Notes under the pieces: model-generated | The model's input: the letters and a program-made list of their open reading frames with translations, nothing else | Told to the model about the DNA's origin: nothing | The model's database searches: none | Position numbers and translations under genes: made by a program | Assembly (NCBI GenBank): GCA_003503355.1 | Contig: DOCS01000112.1 | Location: forward strand, 1-18,025 | Origin: Opitutia bacterium | GTDB taxonomy: Bacteria; Verrucomicrobiota; Verrucomicrobiia; Opitutales; Coraliomargaritaceae | DNA: 18,025 nucleotides | Direction of reading: 5' to 3' | Part shown: piece after piece, positions 1-7,791 of the stretch | How the letters are laid out: each line of letters starts with the position of its first letter | How positions within the stretch are numbered: position 1 is the stretch's first letter

Positions 1-232
1 CCGCTGCCGTTAAATTCTAGGTGACTGGGGGTGTCTAAACTCATCGAGCGCCACATAAAGACGCGTGCCGTGCAGGCTGGCAACGTGAAACTGCGACAGG
101 TTTCGCTGCAATGTTACGTTGCTGCTATGGCTGTTTTTTTTCCGTGTTGCGTTCAATGTTTGATCTGCCTCGGTCGGTCACTTGGTGAAATCCAGTCTTG
201 TCGTCCTGTGTTGCTGGAATCACGTTCTGGGC
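1..232. other. Leader region upstream of tgt, no gene recognised
   Basis: No convincing coding region was found here. The open frames crossing it (one from base 31 on +, one ending at base 125 on -) are low-complexity and overlap tgt in other frames. The first ~20 bases could be the last codons of an upstream gene: the three forward frames all stop by base 24. The only structure seen is a weak hairpin followed by a run of eight T at 134-141, listed separately. No clear -35/-10 pair for tgt was found. Confidence 0.5.
105..141 (+). terminator. Possible intrinsic terminator upstream of tgt
   Basis: Bases 105-112 pair with 118-125 across a 5-base loop, with one T-T mismatch and one G-U pair. A run of eight T follows at 134-141. 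The eight bases between stem and T-run make it imperfect, so this is a candidate only. It could end transcription of a gene lying before the window. Confidence 0.3.
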
Positions 233-1348
233 ATGTTCACATTGCTCAAAGAATCCGGTTCGGCCCGCCGCGGTGTCCTCGAAACCCGCCATGGCTCTAT
301 TCAGACCCCGATCTTCATGCCGGTCGGCACACAAGCCACGGTCAAGGGGATGACGCCTGCGCAGATCGAAGAGGTCGGTGCGCAGATCATTCTGGGCAAT
401 ACCTATCACCTGAATATTCGCCCCGGTTCTGATCTGGTGAAGGAGATGGGTGGGCTGCACAAATTCATGAACTGGGACAAGCCGATCCTGACCGATAGCG
501 GCGGTTTTCAGGTGTTCAGCCTTTCCAAACTGCGTAAGATTACCGAAAAGGGCATCGAGTTTCGCTCGCATCTCGATGGTCGTAAGTTGTTTCTCGGGCC
601 AAAGGAGTGTTTTCAAATTCAACAGGAATTGGATACCGACATCGCGATGGTGCTGGATGAGTGTCCGCCGTTTCCGTGTGAGCGTGATGCCTGTGAAGCC
701 GCGGTGCAGCGTACCATTCGCTGGGCGGGTGAATTTCTAGAGCATGCACGCGGCGAGGGCTTTCTGGAGTCGGGGCACCATGTGTTTGGGATTATTCAGG
801 GCTCGACCTACGATGATTTACGTCAGCACTGTGGGCGCGCGCTGGCTGAAATGGATTTTCCAGGCTATGCGATCGGTGGCGTGAGTGTCGGTGAGCCAGA
901 GGAGGAAATGATCCGTCAAGTGGCCGCCTGCGCACCGGTGATGCCGAAGGAAAAGCCGCGCTATGTGATGGGCGTTGGCACGCCGGTGCAGTTGTTGAAA
1001 ATGGTGGGCCTTGGCATGGATATGTTCGACTGCGTGATGCCGACACGGCTCGCGCGTCACGCCTCGGTGTTTACGCCGCATGGCGTGTTGAATTTAAAGA
1101 ACGAGCGTTTTAAGCGTGATCCGAATCCGATTATGGAGGCCGATAACTATACCTGTCAGAACTTCAGCCGTGCGTATTTGCGTCATTTGATCATGGCAAA
1201 GGAACTGCTGGCGCATACGCTCTTGTCGATCCACAACACGCATTTCTTCTTGGATTTGATGGCGCAGGCGCGCGCGCACATTGAGGCGGGCGATTATGAT
1301 CAGTGGAGCGCCGCATGGATCGCGCGTTACAACGCAGGCGGCAAGTAG
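233..1348 (+). CDS. tgt: tRNA-guanine(34) transglycosylase (Tgt), variant zinc site
   Basis: Exchanges guanine for the queuine precursor preQ1 at the wobble position of GUN-anticodon tRNAs (queuosine pathway, cytoplasmic). The 371-aa protein has the normal bacterial length and hallmarks: DSGGFQ at 88-93 (Asp88, general acid/base), GGVSVGEP at 215-222, MGVGTP at 246-251, and MFDCVMPTR at 264-272 with the expected nucleophile Asp266. The ATG at 233 gives the usual family N-terminus; a TTG at 182 would add 17 residues that do not look like the family. Oddity: the C-x-C-x2-C...H zinc motif reads Ala303-Asp-Asn305-x2-Cys308, with His334 kept. Two of the four usual ligands are therefore absent. It converges with recO 48 bases downstream. 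Identity is very secure; whether it still binds zinc is open. Confidence 0.95.
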   Translation: MFTLLKESGSARRGVLETRHGSIQTPIFMPVGTQATVKGMTPAQIEEVGAQIILGNTYHLNIRPGSDLVKEMGGLHKFMNWDKPILTDSGGFQVFSLSKLRKITEKGIEFRSHLDGRKLFLGPKECFQIQQELDTDIAMVLDECPPFPCERDACEAAVQRTIRWAGEFLEHARGEGFLESGHHVFGIIQGSTYDDLRQHCGRALAEMDFPGYAIGGVSVGEPEEEMIRQVAACAPVMPKEKPRYVMGVGTPVQLLKMVGLGMDMFDCVMPTRLARHASVFTPHGVLNLKNERFKRDPNPIMEADNYTCQNFSRAYLRHLIMAKELLAHTLLSIHNTHFFLDLMAQARAHIEAGDYDQWSAAWIARYNAGGK

Positions 1349-1352
1349 GCGG

Positions 1353-1391
1353 CTTGCGATGCCCCTTGGTGTGGGGCGCAGTGACCGCAAG
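1353..1391. terminator. Dyad between convergent tgt and recO
   Basis: An outer stem CTTGCG (1353-1358) / CGCAAG (1386-1391) encloses an inner hairpin GCCCC (1361-1365) / GGGGC (1373-1377). It fills the gap between two converging genes, where a shared terminator is expected. No T-run follows on either strand, so it may be Rho-assisted or simply a structured spacer. Confidence 0.35.
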
Positions 1392-1396
1392 TCTGG

Positions 1397-2032
1397 TTAG
1401 CACTTCAAACAGTCTGGCAGCATGAGGTCGGTTTCCCGGCGCAGCCAGTGGCACAGATTGTTGCTCGCTAGTTCGCAAGCTTCCAACAGCGAAGGATCTG
1501 CGTTGTCGGGCGTCGGATTGTTGAGCAGGTGCTTGGCAGGTCCGCGCAAGGGGGCGTGTAATTGTGGCCACCAGGATTCGCGGACGGGGTAACCTTCGTC
1601 TTTGAGCAGCAGATAGACGGCTTTGAGGAACACGATGGCGGGGGCGTCCCGTTCGGCGAAGGCATTTAGGGTGCGCTCCGTGAGCAAGTACAGCGCGGTG
1701 GGGTCGGCCATATGCGGACCGTTTTGAGCGATCAGGGCGCAGAAGTCGGAGGCGTAGCGGAGCTTGCGGTAGGATTGACCGATTTGGCTGCGGCGGTGCA
1801 CAAGCTGGTATTCGCTGACGAAGCGGACAGTGCCTTGTTTCGAGGTTTCCAGATGAATGTCGGCGCTGTCGAACAGGTCGGGCGCGGCAATCAGGTGATT
1901 CTTTTTGGAGGCGCGTTTAAGGCAGAGAAATGCGCCGCTGTCAGGCGTGAGAATGTCGAGTTTTTGAAACGATTCGCCAGAGGCGGCGATGCGCAGCACG
2001 AGCGCGCGTTCGGTGACTGCGAGCGCGCTCAT
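1397..2032 (-). CDS. recO: DNA repair protein RecO-like
   Basis: RecO loads RecA onto SSB-coated single-stranded DNA (RecFOR pathway) and promotes strand annealing. The 211-aa protein begins with an OB-fold-like stretch resembling the RecO N-terminus: TERALVLRIA, then LDILTPDSGAFLCLKRASKK at about 17-44, where bacterial RecO has a similar V/LxTxxxG pattern followed by basic residues. A helical C-terminal half contains FLKAVYLLLKDEGYPV, matching the family's 'LL..LGY' stretch. It is at the short end for RecO (about 230-250 aa), and no zinc-binding cysteine cluster is seen. It lies 70 bases after the DUF502 gene on the same strand, probably co-transcribed. RecO diverges quickly, so the call rests on pattern and length rather than invariant residues. 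Confidence 0.6.
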   Translation of the reverse strand: MSALAVTERALVLRIAASGESFQKLDILTPDSGAFLCLKRASKKNHLIAAPDLFDSADIHLETSKQGTVRFVSEYQLVHRRSQIGQSYRKLRYASDFCALIAQNGPHMADPTALYLLTERTLNAFAERDAPAIVFLKAVYLLLKDEGYPVRESWWPQLHAPLRGPAKHLLNNPTPDNADPSLLEACELASNNLCHWLRRETDLMLPDCLKC

Positions 2033-2102
2033 AATTCAGGGCACACGGTTGGCGAGTTGGATAGTAGGCAGGCGCTCATGTTGCAGTCTGTGCGTGGCAT
2101 GC

Positions 2103-2774
2103 TTAGACACTACCGTTGGCTTCGGCTGGGTTATTGATGGTCACGGTATCGTGGCTATCGGCATCCGGCACCACGGCCCCACCGGAGATGATGAGTTTCA
2201 TGCCGTCGGCAATCGTCATCTGTAGGCGTTTGATGTCTGTTTCCGGCAGCATGAGGAGAAAGCCACTGGTCGGATTCGGGGTGGTGGGCACGAAAACGTT
2301 GACGATGTACTCGCCGGTCGCGTCTTGTGTCTCGCCTTTTGCAGAACTGGTCAGGAAGCCCAACGCATAGCAATCCTTGCGCGGATATTCGATCAGCACC
2401 ACTTGCTGGAACACCGCCTTTTTCTGCTGGCTGAAGGTCTGCACGATCTGCTTTACAGAGCGGTAAAAGGTGTTAAGGACCGGTACTTGGTCGAGTAGGC
2501 GTTCCATGTTGTGCAGAATGATTCGCCCGATAAAAACGCGTGAGCCGTAACCGAGCAGCGTGATGAGCAGAAAGACCACCAATACCGAGATCAACTCCAG
2601 TCCAATCTGAACGACCGGCATCGCTTTGAGTTCTTTATCCAGAAACCAAAAGAAAAGTTTGCTCGCTGGAGTGCCGAGTCGGTCGAGTAGGAAGTTGATC
2701 ACGATGATCGTCACGCCGAGCGGCAGGATGACGACGATGCCAGTGAAGAACGCGTTGCGTAGAGAACGGAGCAT
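2103..2774 (-). CDS. DUF502 family membrane protein
   Basis: 223-aa inner-membrane protein of the DUF502 family, whose function is unknown. Two hydrophobic helices are visible at about 8-30 and 57-78. Between and after them are the family's conserved pieces: TGIVVILPLGVT at 11-22, GRIILHNMERLLDQVPVLNTFYRSVKQ at about 83-109, VVLIEYPRKDCYALGF at 125-140 and VFVPTTPNPTSGFLLMLP at 160-177. The C-terminal tail after ~203 is polar and not family-like. Start at the ATG (complement of 2772-2774); no Shine-Dalgarno is visible. It is first in a probable two-gene unit with recO and is divergent from the HAD phosphatase, leaving about 170 bases (2775-2947) for both promoters. I could not place a convincing promoter there. 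Confidence 0.88.
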   Translation of the reverse strand: MLRSLRNAFFTGIVVILPLGVTIIVINFLLDRLGTPASKLFFWFLDKELKAMPVVQIGLELISVLVVFLLITLLGYGSRVFIGRIILHNMERLLDQVPVLNTFYRSVKQIVQTFSQQKKAVFQQVVLIEYPRKDCYALGFLTSSAKGETQDATGEYIVNVFVPTTPNPTSGFLLMLPETDIKRLQMTIADGMKLIISGGAVVPDADSHDTVTINNPAEANGSV

Positions 2775-2947
2775 TTTGTGGAGTCGAAAGAGGGAACCCG
2801 CTTGGCTCGGAGAGCGACGCAGTTCAATCAGTATGAAATTCGAGAGAGTCGGGGGGAAGTGAAAAGTGGAGCGTTTTTCTGATTCAGGTTATGTAAACCT
2901 TCAAGGATACACTTGCGTGCGCTTTGGTTCCATTGCTTTTTTCCCTT

Positions 2948-3526
2948 ATGCAGAATTTGCACTACAAGTACGACGGTCTGATTTTTGATATGGATGGCAC
3001 GTTGGCCGACACGATGCCGGCGCATTTTCTTGCGTGGTGCCGATCGATGGCCGAGCACGGTATAGATTTCCCTGAAGAGCGCTTTTACGCGCTAGGGGGA
3101 GTGCCCGCGTCGGAGATTATTGATCTGTTAGCGCAGGAGCAGGGGCTGTGTGTCGATGCGCATGCGATTGCCGAGGCAAAGGAGGTACTGTTTCTTGAGC
3201 TGCTGGGCGACGTGCAGCCGGTCGTGCCGATCAAAGCGATTGCTGAGTGGCACCGCGCGCACCTGCCGATGGCGATTGCTACCGGCAGCCCCAAATGGGT
3301 CGCGGAAAAGATACTCAAAGCGCTGGGGATCCGGGAGTGGTTCGACGCGGTGGTCGGTGCAGAATGCGTGGCTCATTCCAAGCCGGCGCCCGATGTGTAT
3401 CTTCGTGCTGCTGAATTGATCGGGGTCGACCCGAGGCGCTGTCATGCCTTTGAGGATACCGCACTCGGTGTGCAAGCCGCTAAAAATGCTGGTATGACGG
3501 TGGTCAACATTCACACATTGCTGTAG
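2948..3526 (+). CDS. HAD-superfamily sugar-phosphate phosphatase, YqaB-like
   Basis: 192-aa soluble HAD hydrolase of the beta-phosphoglucomutase / YqaB group, probably dephosphorylating a small sugar phosphate such as fructose-1-phosphate. All four HAD motifs are present: I, DMDGTLADT with nucleophile Asp14 and acid/base Asp16; II, ATGS at 111-114; III, KPAPD from Lys145; IV, FEDTALGVQAAKNAG with Glu169-Asp170 for Mg2+. The alpha-helical cap between motif I and II (about 20-85) has the small-cap layout of YqaB, and similarity to E. coli YqaB as I recall it runs along the whole length. The ATG at 2948 puts the first strand in the normal position; an in-frame TTG at 2924 is less likely. It lies 81 bases before arsS on the same strand, but a link to arsenic chemistry is not shown. 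Confidence 0.88.
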   Translation: MQNLHYKYDGLIFDMDGTLADTMPAHFLAWCRSMAEHGIDFPEERFYALGGVPASEIIDLLAQEQGLCVDAHAIAEAKEVLFLELLGDVQPVVPIKAIAEWHRAHLPMAIATGSPKWVAEKILKALGIREWFDAVVGAECVAHSKPAPDVYLRAAELIGVDPRRCHAFEDTALGVQAAKNAGMTVVNIHTLL

Positions 3527-3556
3527 GGTAAGTTTCCTTAACGCATTAACGCTGCA

Positions 3557-3583
3557 CTGGATCAATCCACTCTGGATTAATCC
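3557..3583. repeat. Tandem imperfect 12-mer / palindrome upstream of arsS
   Basis: CTGGATCAATCC (3557-3568) is repeated as CTGGATTAATCC (3572-3583) with a 3-base spacer and one mismatch. The second copy contains the perfect 10-base palindrome GGATTAATCC. It ends 24 bases before the arsS start codon, the position of an operator or of a short leader element. A regulator cannot be named from this. Confidence 0.4.
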
Positions 3584-3607
3584 GGCGCTCTCTGCTTTCG
3601 TCTGCGC

Positions 3608-4582
3608 ATGTCTAGCCCGTCACTAAATGTCCCGTTGTTTGAGGACACCCTCGCCGCGAATCAACTCGATCTCACGCGTACGGTGCCACGGGTGTTGCAG
3701 CTAAATATTGGCAAGCTCTGTAATCTCACCTGTGTGCACTGCCATGTGAACGCCGGCCCGCGCAGAAAGGAGATCATGACACGTGAGACGGTCGATCGGA
3801 TTCTCGGTTGGCTTGCTGGCACGCAGATCGAAGTGGTCGATCTGACTGGGGGCACTCCCGAGATGATTCCCGACTTCCGCCATTTGGTGGAACAAATTCG
3901 CGGGATGGGCAAGGCGGTGATGGATCGCTGTAACTTGACTATTCTAAACGAGCCGGGCTACGAATGGGTGGCCGATTTTCACGCCGAGCACGGGGTCGAA
4001 ATCGTGGCCTCAATGCCTTGTTACTGTCCAAAGAATGTGAACGAGCAACGCGGCGACGGCGTGTTCGATTCCAGTATCAGCGCGTTGCAGACTTTAAACC
4101 AACTGGGCTACGGCAGGGACACCGGTTTGAAACTGGATCTGGTTTATAACCCCAACGGCGCCAGCTTGCCGCCTGAGCAAGGTGCGCTTGAAGCGGATTA
4201 TAAGCGCGAGTTGAAGTCGCATTTCGATATCGATTTTGATCATCTCTACGCGATCACCAATATGCCGATTGCGCGCTTTACCTCCTACTTAAAGCGTGAA
4301 GGTGTTTATGCAGATTATATGCAATTGCTGCTCGATCATTTTAATCCGCATTCAGTCGCGGGGCTGATGTGCCGCGATACGATCAATGTCGATTGGGAGG
4401 GGCGTGTGTATGACTGTGATTTTAATCAGCAGCTCGGGCTGCATCATGGTGCGAAGCCGACGCCTTTGAAAGTGTGGGAGCTTGATTTCGTCAACTGGGC
4501 GAGCCTGCCCATTTTGACCGGCAGTCATTGCTATGGCTGCACCGCAGGGCAAGGTTCCAGCTGTGGTGGCGCGACGGTGTAG
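3608..4582 (+). CDS. arsS: Arsenosugar biosynthesis radical SAM protein ArsS
   Basis: 324-aa radical SAM enzyme of the ArsS family, which transfers the 5'-deoxyadenosyl group of SAM to dimethylarsenite on the way to arsenosugars. Seen directly: the [4Fe-4S]/SAM motif CNLTCVHC with Cys38, Cys42, Cys45; the SAM-contacting GGTPE at 81-85; a Cys138-x-Cys140 pair in SMPCYCPKN; and a cysteine-rich C-terminal domain (Cys255, Cys270 in VYDCDFNQ, Cys308, Cys311, Cys319 in CYGCTAGQGSSCGG) typical of the family's auxiliary-cluster region. Length is as expected. The ATG at 3608 has no Shine-Dalgarno. It opens a + strand run with DUF547, the redox fusion, the glycosyltransferase fusion and arsM, and this neighbourhood supports the arsenic assignment over other SPASM-type proteins. 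Confidence 0.9.
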   Translation: MSSPSLNVPLFEDTLAANQLDLTRTVPRVLQLNIGKLCNLTCVHCHVNAGPRRKEIMTRETVDRILGWLAGTQIEVVDLTGGTPEMIPDFRHLVEQIRGMGKAVMDRCNLTILNEPGYEWVADFHAEHGVEIVASMPCYCPKNVNEQRGDGVFDSSISALQTLNQLGYGRDTGLKLDLVYNPNGASLPPEQGALEADYKRELKSHFDIDFDHLYAITNMPIARFTSYLKREGVYADYMQLLLDHFNPHSVAGLMCRDTINVDWEGRVYDCDFNQQLGLHHGAKPTPLKVWELDFVNWASLPILTGSHCYGCTAGQGSSCGGATV

Positions 4583-4632
4583 TGGCGTGGATCGATCTGC
4601 ACTCTCCCGGACGAGGGCTGTTGGCTTCATGA

Positions 4633-4661
4633 CTGATACGTCAAAAATAGTGGAATAAAAT
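4633..4661 (+). promoter_or_regulatory. Possible sigma70-type promoter before the DUF547 gene
   Basis: CTGATA (4633-4638, 4/6 to the -35 consensus), 17 bases, then TAAAAT (4656-4661, 5/6 to the -10 consensus). Transcription would begin about 11 bases before the ATG at 4679. The -35 sits inside a small dyad, TGAC...GTCA. This is a pattern match only; the 96-base arsS-DUF547 gap is longer than the other early gap in the run (2 bases), leaving room for an internal promoter. Confidence 0.3.
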
Positions 4662-4678
4662 TCGAATCGTAGCTTCAA

Positions 4679-5440
4679 ATGGATATCATGTTTTTGATGA
4701 GCCGATCCTATATCTGTGTTCTCCTTGCGGTGCTTGTTTGCCTTCTTCGCGGTCTGTCCCTCCAAGCCGCTCCCGACTATACGGAGTATGCGCGCTTGCT
4801 TGAAACGTATGTGGTTGAGGATGGGGTGCGCTACGCGGAATGGCACAAGCAGGCCGCAGATATTGCCAGACTGGAGGCATTTGTCACGGAGTTGGGCCAA
4901 ACGGATGTCGACGCACTCTCGAAGGCGGAACAGAAGGCCTTGTATCTCAATCTGTACAACGCGGCGATGTTGCGCGCGGTGTTTGAGCATTATCCGATTC
5001 AATCGGTGAAGCATATTGGTCTGCTGCCCTTCAGTATCTTTAAGAAGAAGTTCATTGCCCTCGGGGATGCACGTGTGAGTTTGGATCGGTTAGAAAAGGG
5101 GATCTTGTTGAAGGCGTATTTTGATCCGCGCATTCACTTTGCGGTCAATTGTGCGAGTGAAAGTTGCCCGCCGTTGCGAGCGGAGCCTTATCGCGGGGAT
5201 CGCGTGGAAGCCCAGTTGGAGGAGCAAACGCGCCTCTTTGCCCGCAGTCATCGAGCCGCGCGGGTGAATGAAGCAGCGCATAGCGTGGCTTATTCGGAGT
5301 TGTTTAAGTGGTATGCGGACGACTTTTCGGTCCAGAATCCCGCTCAATTTTTAAATTGTTTTCGGCAGTCGAAGTTGCCGATTCATTATGCGATCGAGTG
5401 GCTGGATTATGACTGGTCGCTCAACGCTGCATCCAACTGA
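4679..5440 (+). CDS. Exported DUF547 domain protein
   Basis: 253-aa protein with an N-terminal signal peptide: hydrophobic core about 11-25, likely cleavage near SLQA-A (30/31). It is therefore periplasmic or envelope-located. The rest is a DUF547 domain, function unknown. Conserved family pieces are ALYLNLYNAAMLRAV (87-101, with Asn91 and the YNA core), HFAVNCASESCPPL (153-166, with His153, Cys158, Cys163) and SELFKWYADDF (206-216). The two cysteines with the histidine suggest metal or thiol chemistry, but no reaction is known to me. Start choice: ATG 4679, 4688 or 4697 are all possible; 4697 gives a shorter, more typical n-region. It ends 2 bases before the next start, so it is almost surely co-translated with the redox fusion. 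DUF547 proteins recur beside ArsS/ArsM genes, as I recall. Confidence 0.88.
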   Translation: MDIMFLMSRSYICVLLAVLVCLLRGLSLQAAPDYTEYARLLETYVVEDGVRYAEWHKQAADIARLEAFVTELGQTDVDALSKAEQKALYLNLYNAAMLRAVFEHYPIQSVKHIGLLPFSIFKKKFIALGDARVSLDRLEKGILLKAYFDPRIHFAVNCASESCPPLRAEPYRGDRVEAQLEEQTRLFARSHRAARVNEAAHSVAYSELFKWYADDFSVQNPAQFLNCFRQSKLPIHYAIEWLDYDWSLNAASN

Positions 5441-5442
5441 TT

Positions 5443-7710
5443 ATGCCGAATTTGATCGCTCGTTACACGCACTGGCTGCACACGCAATGGCCCTCCGGAG
5501 GCGTCGAAAAAGGCCCTGGTGTGAATGATGACGGCACCACGAATTTAAAAGGTGTGCGCGTGGTCGGCGATTTGACCGGAGTGCCGTTACTGAAGTTTTC
5601 GGCGGATACCGGAGCCAAGGCGGTCGGCGAGCTGTTACAAGAATCAGATTTTAAAGTGGGGGCCGGTACGGGCTCAGATGTGTATGATCTGGTGATTGTG
5701 GGGGCTGGAGTTTCCGGTATGTCGGCTGCGATCGAAGCAAAGCGGGCGGGCTTGAATTTTGTGCTGTATGAGGCGGACGAGAGCTTTGCCACGATTCACA
5801 ATTTCCCGCGCAAAAAGCCGATCTTCACGTATCCCACCGAGATGCGCAATGCCGGGCAGTTGGACTTCAAGGCGGATGTGAAGGAGGCGCTGCTCGAAGA
5901 GCTGAAGGCGCAGCAGTCCGCGCATGGCATCCAAACGACGCGGGCCAAGGTGCAGCGTATTTGTCGCGAGGGTGGTGTGCTGTGCGTGGATTTTTTCAAA
6001 GGTGCGCCGGTCAAAGCGCAGCGTGTGATCGTCGCAATTGGGCGCACGGGGAATTTTCGCAAGTTGAATGTGCCGGGTGAGGGGCTGGACAAGGTCTCGA
6101 ATCGGTTAATTGATGCTAGTGAACTCGCCGGTCAGCAGGTGATGGTGGTGGGCGGTGGTGACTCTGCGCTGGAAGCCGCCATCGCGCTGGCTGAGGCTGG
6201 GGCGATCGTGTCGCTCAGTTATCGCAAAAAAGCATTCTCGCGGGCGAAACCAGAGAACGTCGACAAGGTGCAGGAGCTGGCTACTAAACAGGAGCTGATC
6301 CTTTATATGGGCACGAATTTACAGCAGATCAACGAGGACGATGTCGTGGTGTGCGGTGAGGATAATCAAGACTGCCTCGTGCCGAATGCGGCGGTCTTTA
6401 CCTTGATCGGACGAGAGCCGCCGCTGGACTTTTTTCGTCAATCGAAGATTTCGGTGACGGGTGACTGGACGCCGAAGGTGTGGGCCGGGCTGGTTGGCTT
6501 CTTTATTGCCTTCATGGTTTTTTATCACTGGCAAAAGGGGCTGTGGCTTCAGGATCTCCGCCCTGGCAAAATGGCGTGGTGGCTGAGTTCGCTGGGTGGC
6601 TTTTTTCAAGCGCAGGTGGACAATCCGCGGCATCTGTTAAACCATCTGCGCGGGGCACTGAATCAGCCGGGGTTTTATTATTCCTTGGCTTATTGTGTGT
6701 GCGTGGTGGCTTTTGGGATTCGACGGATCAAGCGTCGTCGCACGCCGTATGTGAAGCTACAGACTTTGACGCTGTCGGCGTTTCAGATCATTCCGCTGTT
6801 TCTGCTGCCTTGGATTTTATTGCCTTGGTTCGGCGCTCTCGGTTGGTGGGAGTCCGGTATCGGTGGCATCATCGCCGATTGGTTCTGGCCGAATGGCGAG
6901 TATTGGCGGGCGTTCGGCTTGATTCTCGCATGGCCGCTATTTGTGTATAATTGGTTCACTGCGGAGCCTCTGTGGGGCTGGCTGATTCTCGGTTTCGTGC
7001 AGACTTTCGTTTTTATTCCGTGGATCGTCTGGAAGTGGGGCAAGGGCGCGTATTGCGGGTGGATTTGTAGCTGCGGCGCGTTGGCCGAGACTTTGGGCGA
7101 TGCACATCGGCACAAGATGCCGCATGGGCCGTTTTGGAATAAGCTTAATATGCTCGGGCAAGTGCTGCTCGCGGTGGCCTTTGTGATGATGGGCTTGCGC
7201 ATTCTCGGATGGCTGCTGCCGGACGGGAACTTTGCCGCGAGTCTTTTCAGCTCGATGCTGTCGGGGATTCCAGTGTTGAACTGGAAATACACGGTCGATG
7301 TGTGGCTCGCGGGTGTCTTTGGAGTCGCCTTTTATTTTCATTTTTCGGGGCGTGTGTGGTGCCGGTTTGCCTGTCCGCTTGCCGCGCTGATGCATATTTA
7401 TGCACGCTTCTCGCGTTACCGTATTTTCGCTGAGAAGAAAAAGTGCATCTCGTGTAATGTCTGCACCACGGTCTGCCACCAGGGGATCGATGTGATGAAC
7501 TTCGCCAACAAAGGGATTCCGATGGAGGATCCCGAGTGTGTGCGCTGCTCCGCGTGTGTGCAATCCTGCCCCACCGGCGTCTTGAACTTTGGTCGATTAG
7601 ACGGCAACGGCGGCGTGATTTATGATCAGTTACAGGCGTCACCTGTGCGGATGCAGGAAATCCATTCGCTCTCGCCGGTGGATAAATTACTCGCGGAGGG
7701 AAAGCGTTGA
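5443..7710 (+). CDS. NAD(P)H/FAD oxidoreductase fused to a membrane 4Fe-4S protein
   Basis: 755-aa multi-domain redox protein. Residues ~80-340 form a YpdA/thioredoxin-reductase-like flavoprotein: FAD-binding GAGVSG at 87-92, a second dinucleotide motif VGGGDSAL at 236-243 for NAD(P)H, and a closing VFTLIGREPP. Residues ~345-635 hold about seven hydrophobic helices with NapH/CcoG-like (Fer4_5) cysteine motifs: CGWICSCGALAE (Cys538, 542, 544, where families usually have a Pro after the second Cys) and WCRFACPLAAL (Cys640, 644). Residues 668-709 carry two classical [4Fe-4S] ferredoxin motifs, C668-x2-C671-x2-C674-x3-C678 and C699-x2-C702-x2-C705-x3-C709. It looks like a one-chain route from NAD(P)H via flavin to iron-sulfur clusters at the membrane. 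Substrate unknown. The 2-base gap to DUF547 and the arsS/arsM setting suggest a job in the arsenosugar pathway; a quinone-, thiol- or arsenic-linked acceptor are all open. Confidence 0.85.
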   Translation: MPNLIARYTHWLHTQWPSGGVEKGPGVNDDGTTNLKGVRVVGDLTGVPLLKFSADTGAKAVGELLQESDFKVGAGTGSDVYDLVIVGAGVSGMSAAIEAKRAGLNFVLYEADESFATIHNFPRKKPIFTYPTEMRNAGQLDFKADVKEALLEELKAQQSAHGIQTTRAKVQRICREGGVLCVDFFKGAPVKAQRVIVAIGRTGNFRKLNVPGEGLDKVSNRLIDASELAGQQVMVVGGGDSALEAAIALAEAGAIVSLSYRKKAFSRAKPENVDKVQELATKQELILYMGTNLQQINEDDVVVCGEDNQDCLVPNAAVFTLIGREPPLDFFRQSKISVTGDWTPKVWAGLVGFFIAFMVFYHWQKGLWLQDLRPGKMAWWLSSLGGFFQAQVDNPRHLLNHLRGALNQPGFYYSLAYCVCVVAFGIRRIKRRRTPYVKLQTLTLSAFQIIPLFLLPWILLPWFGALGWWESGIGGIIADWFWPNGEYWRAFGLILAWPLFVYNWFTAEPLWGWLILGFVQTFVFIPWIVWKWGKGAYCGWICSCGALAETLGDAHRHKMPHGPFWNKLNMLGQVLLAVAFVMMGLRILGWLLPDGNFAASLFSSMLSGIPVLNWKYTVDVWLAGVFGVAFYFHFSGRVWCRFACPLAALMHIYARFSRYRIFAEKKKCISCNVCTTVCHQGIDVMNFANKGIPMEDPECVRCSACVQSCPTGVLNFGRLDGNGGVIYDQLQASPVRMQEIHSLSPVDKLLAEGKR

Positions 7711-7791
7711 GTTGCCTTGGCCTTGGGTGGACCATCATGCTGTAGCGGTAACGATGGATTTTAAACCTACAAGGGGCTGCGCACCGAGCAA

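Noticed and set aside
31..432. Open frame of 133 codons on + overlapping the tgt start
   Set aside because: It lies largely inside tgt in another frame, has no recognisable domain and has biased composition; tgt is certain.
125..622. 165-codon frame on - across the tgt N-terminus
   Set aside because: Antisense shadow of tgt with no family features. Similar antisense frames over the redox fusion (6937-7563), fabV (13582-14172) and addA were dropped for the same reason.
1712..2137. 141-codon frame on + antisense to recO
   Set aside because: It is the complement of recO codons and reads as low-information Val/Gly/Ala-rich protein; recO has the better pattern.
4679..4744. Lipoprotein signal (Cys21) in the DUF547 protein
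   Set aside because: The residue before Cys21 is Val, not Gly/Ala/Ser, so it does not meet a lipobox; a standard signal peptide fits better.
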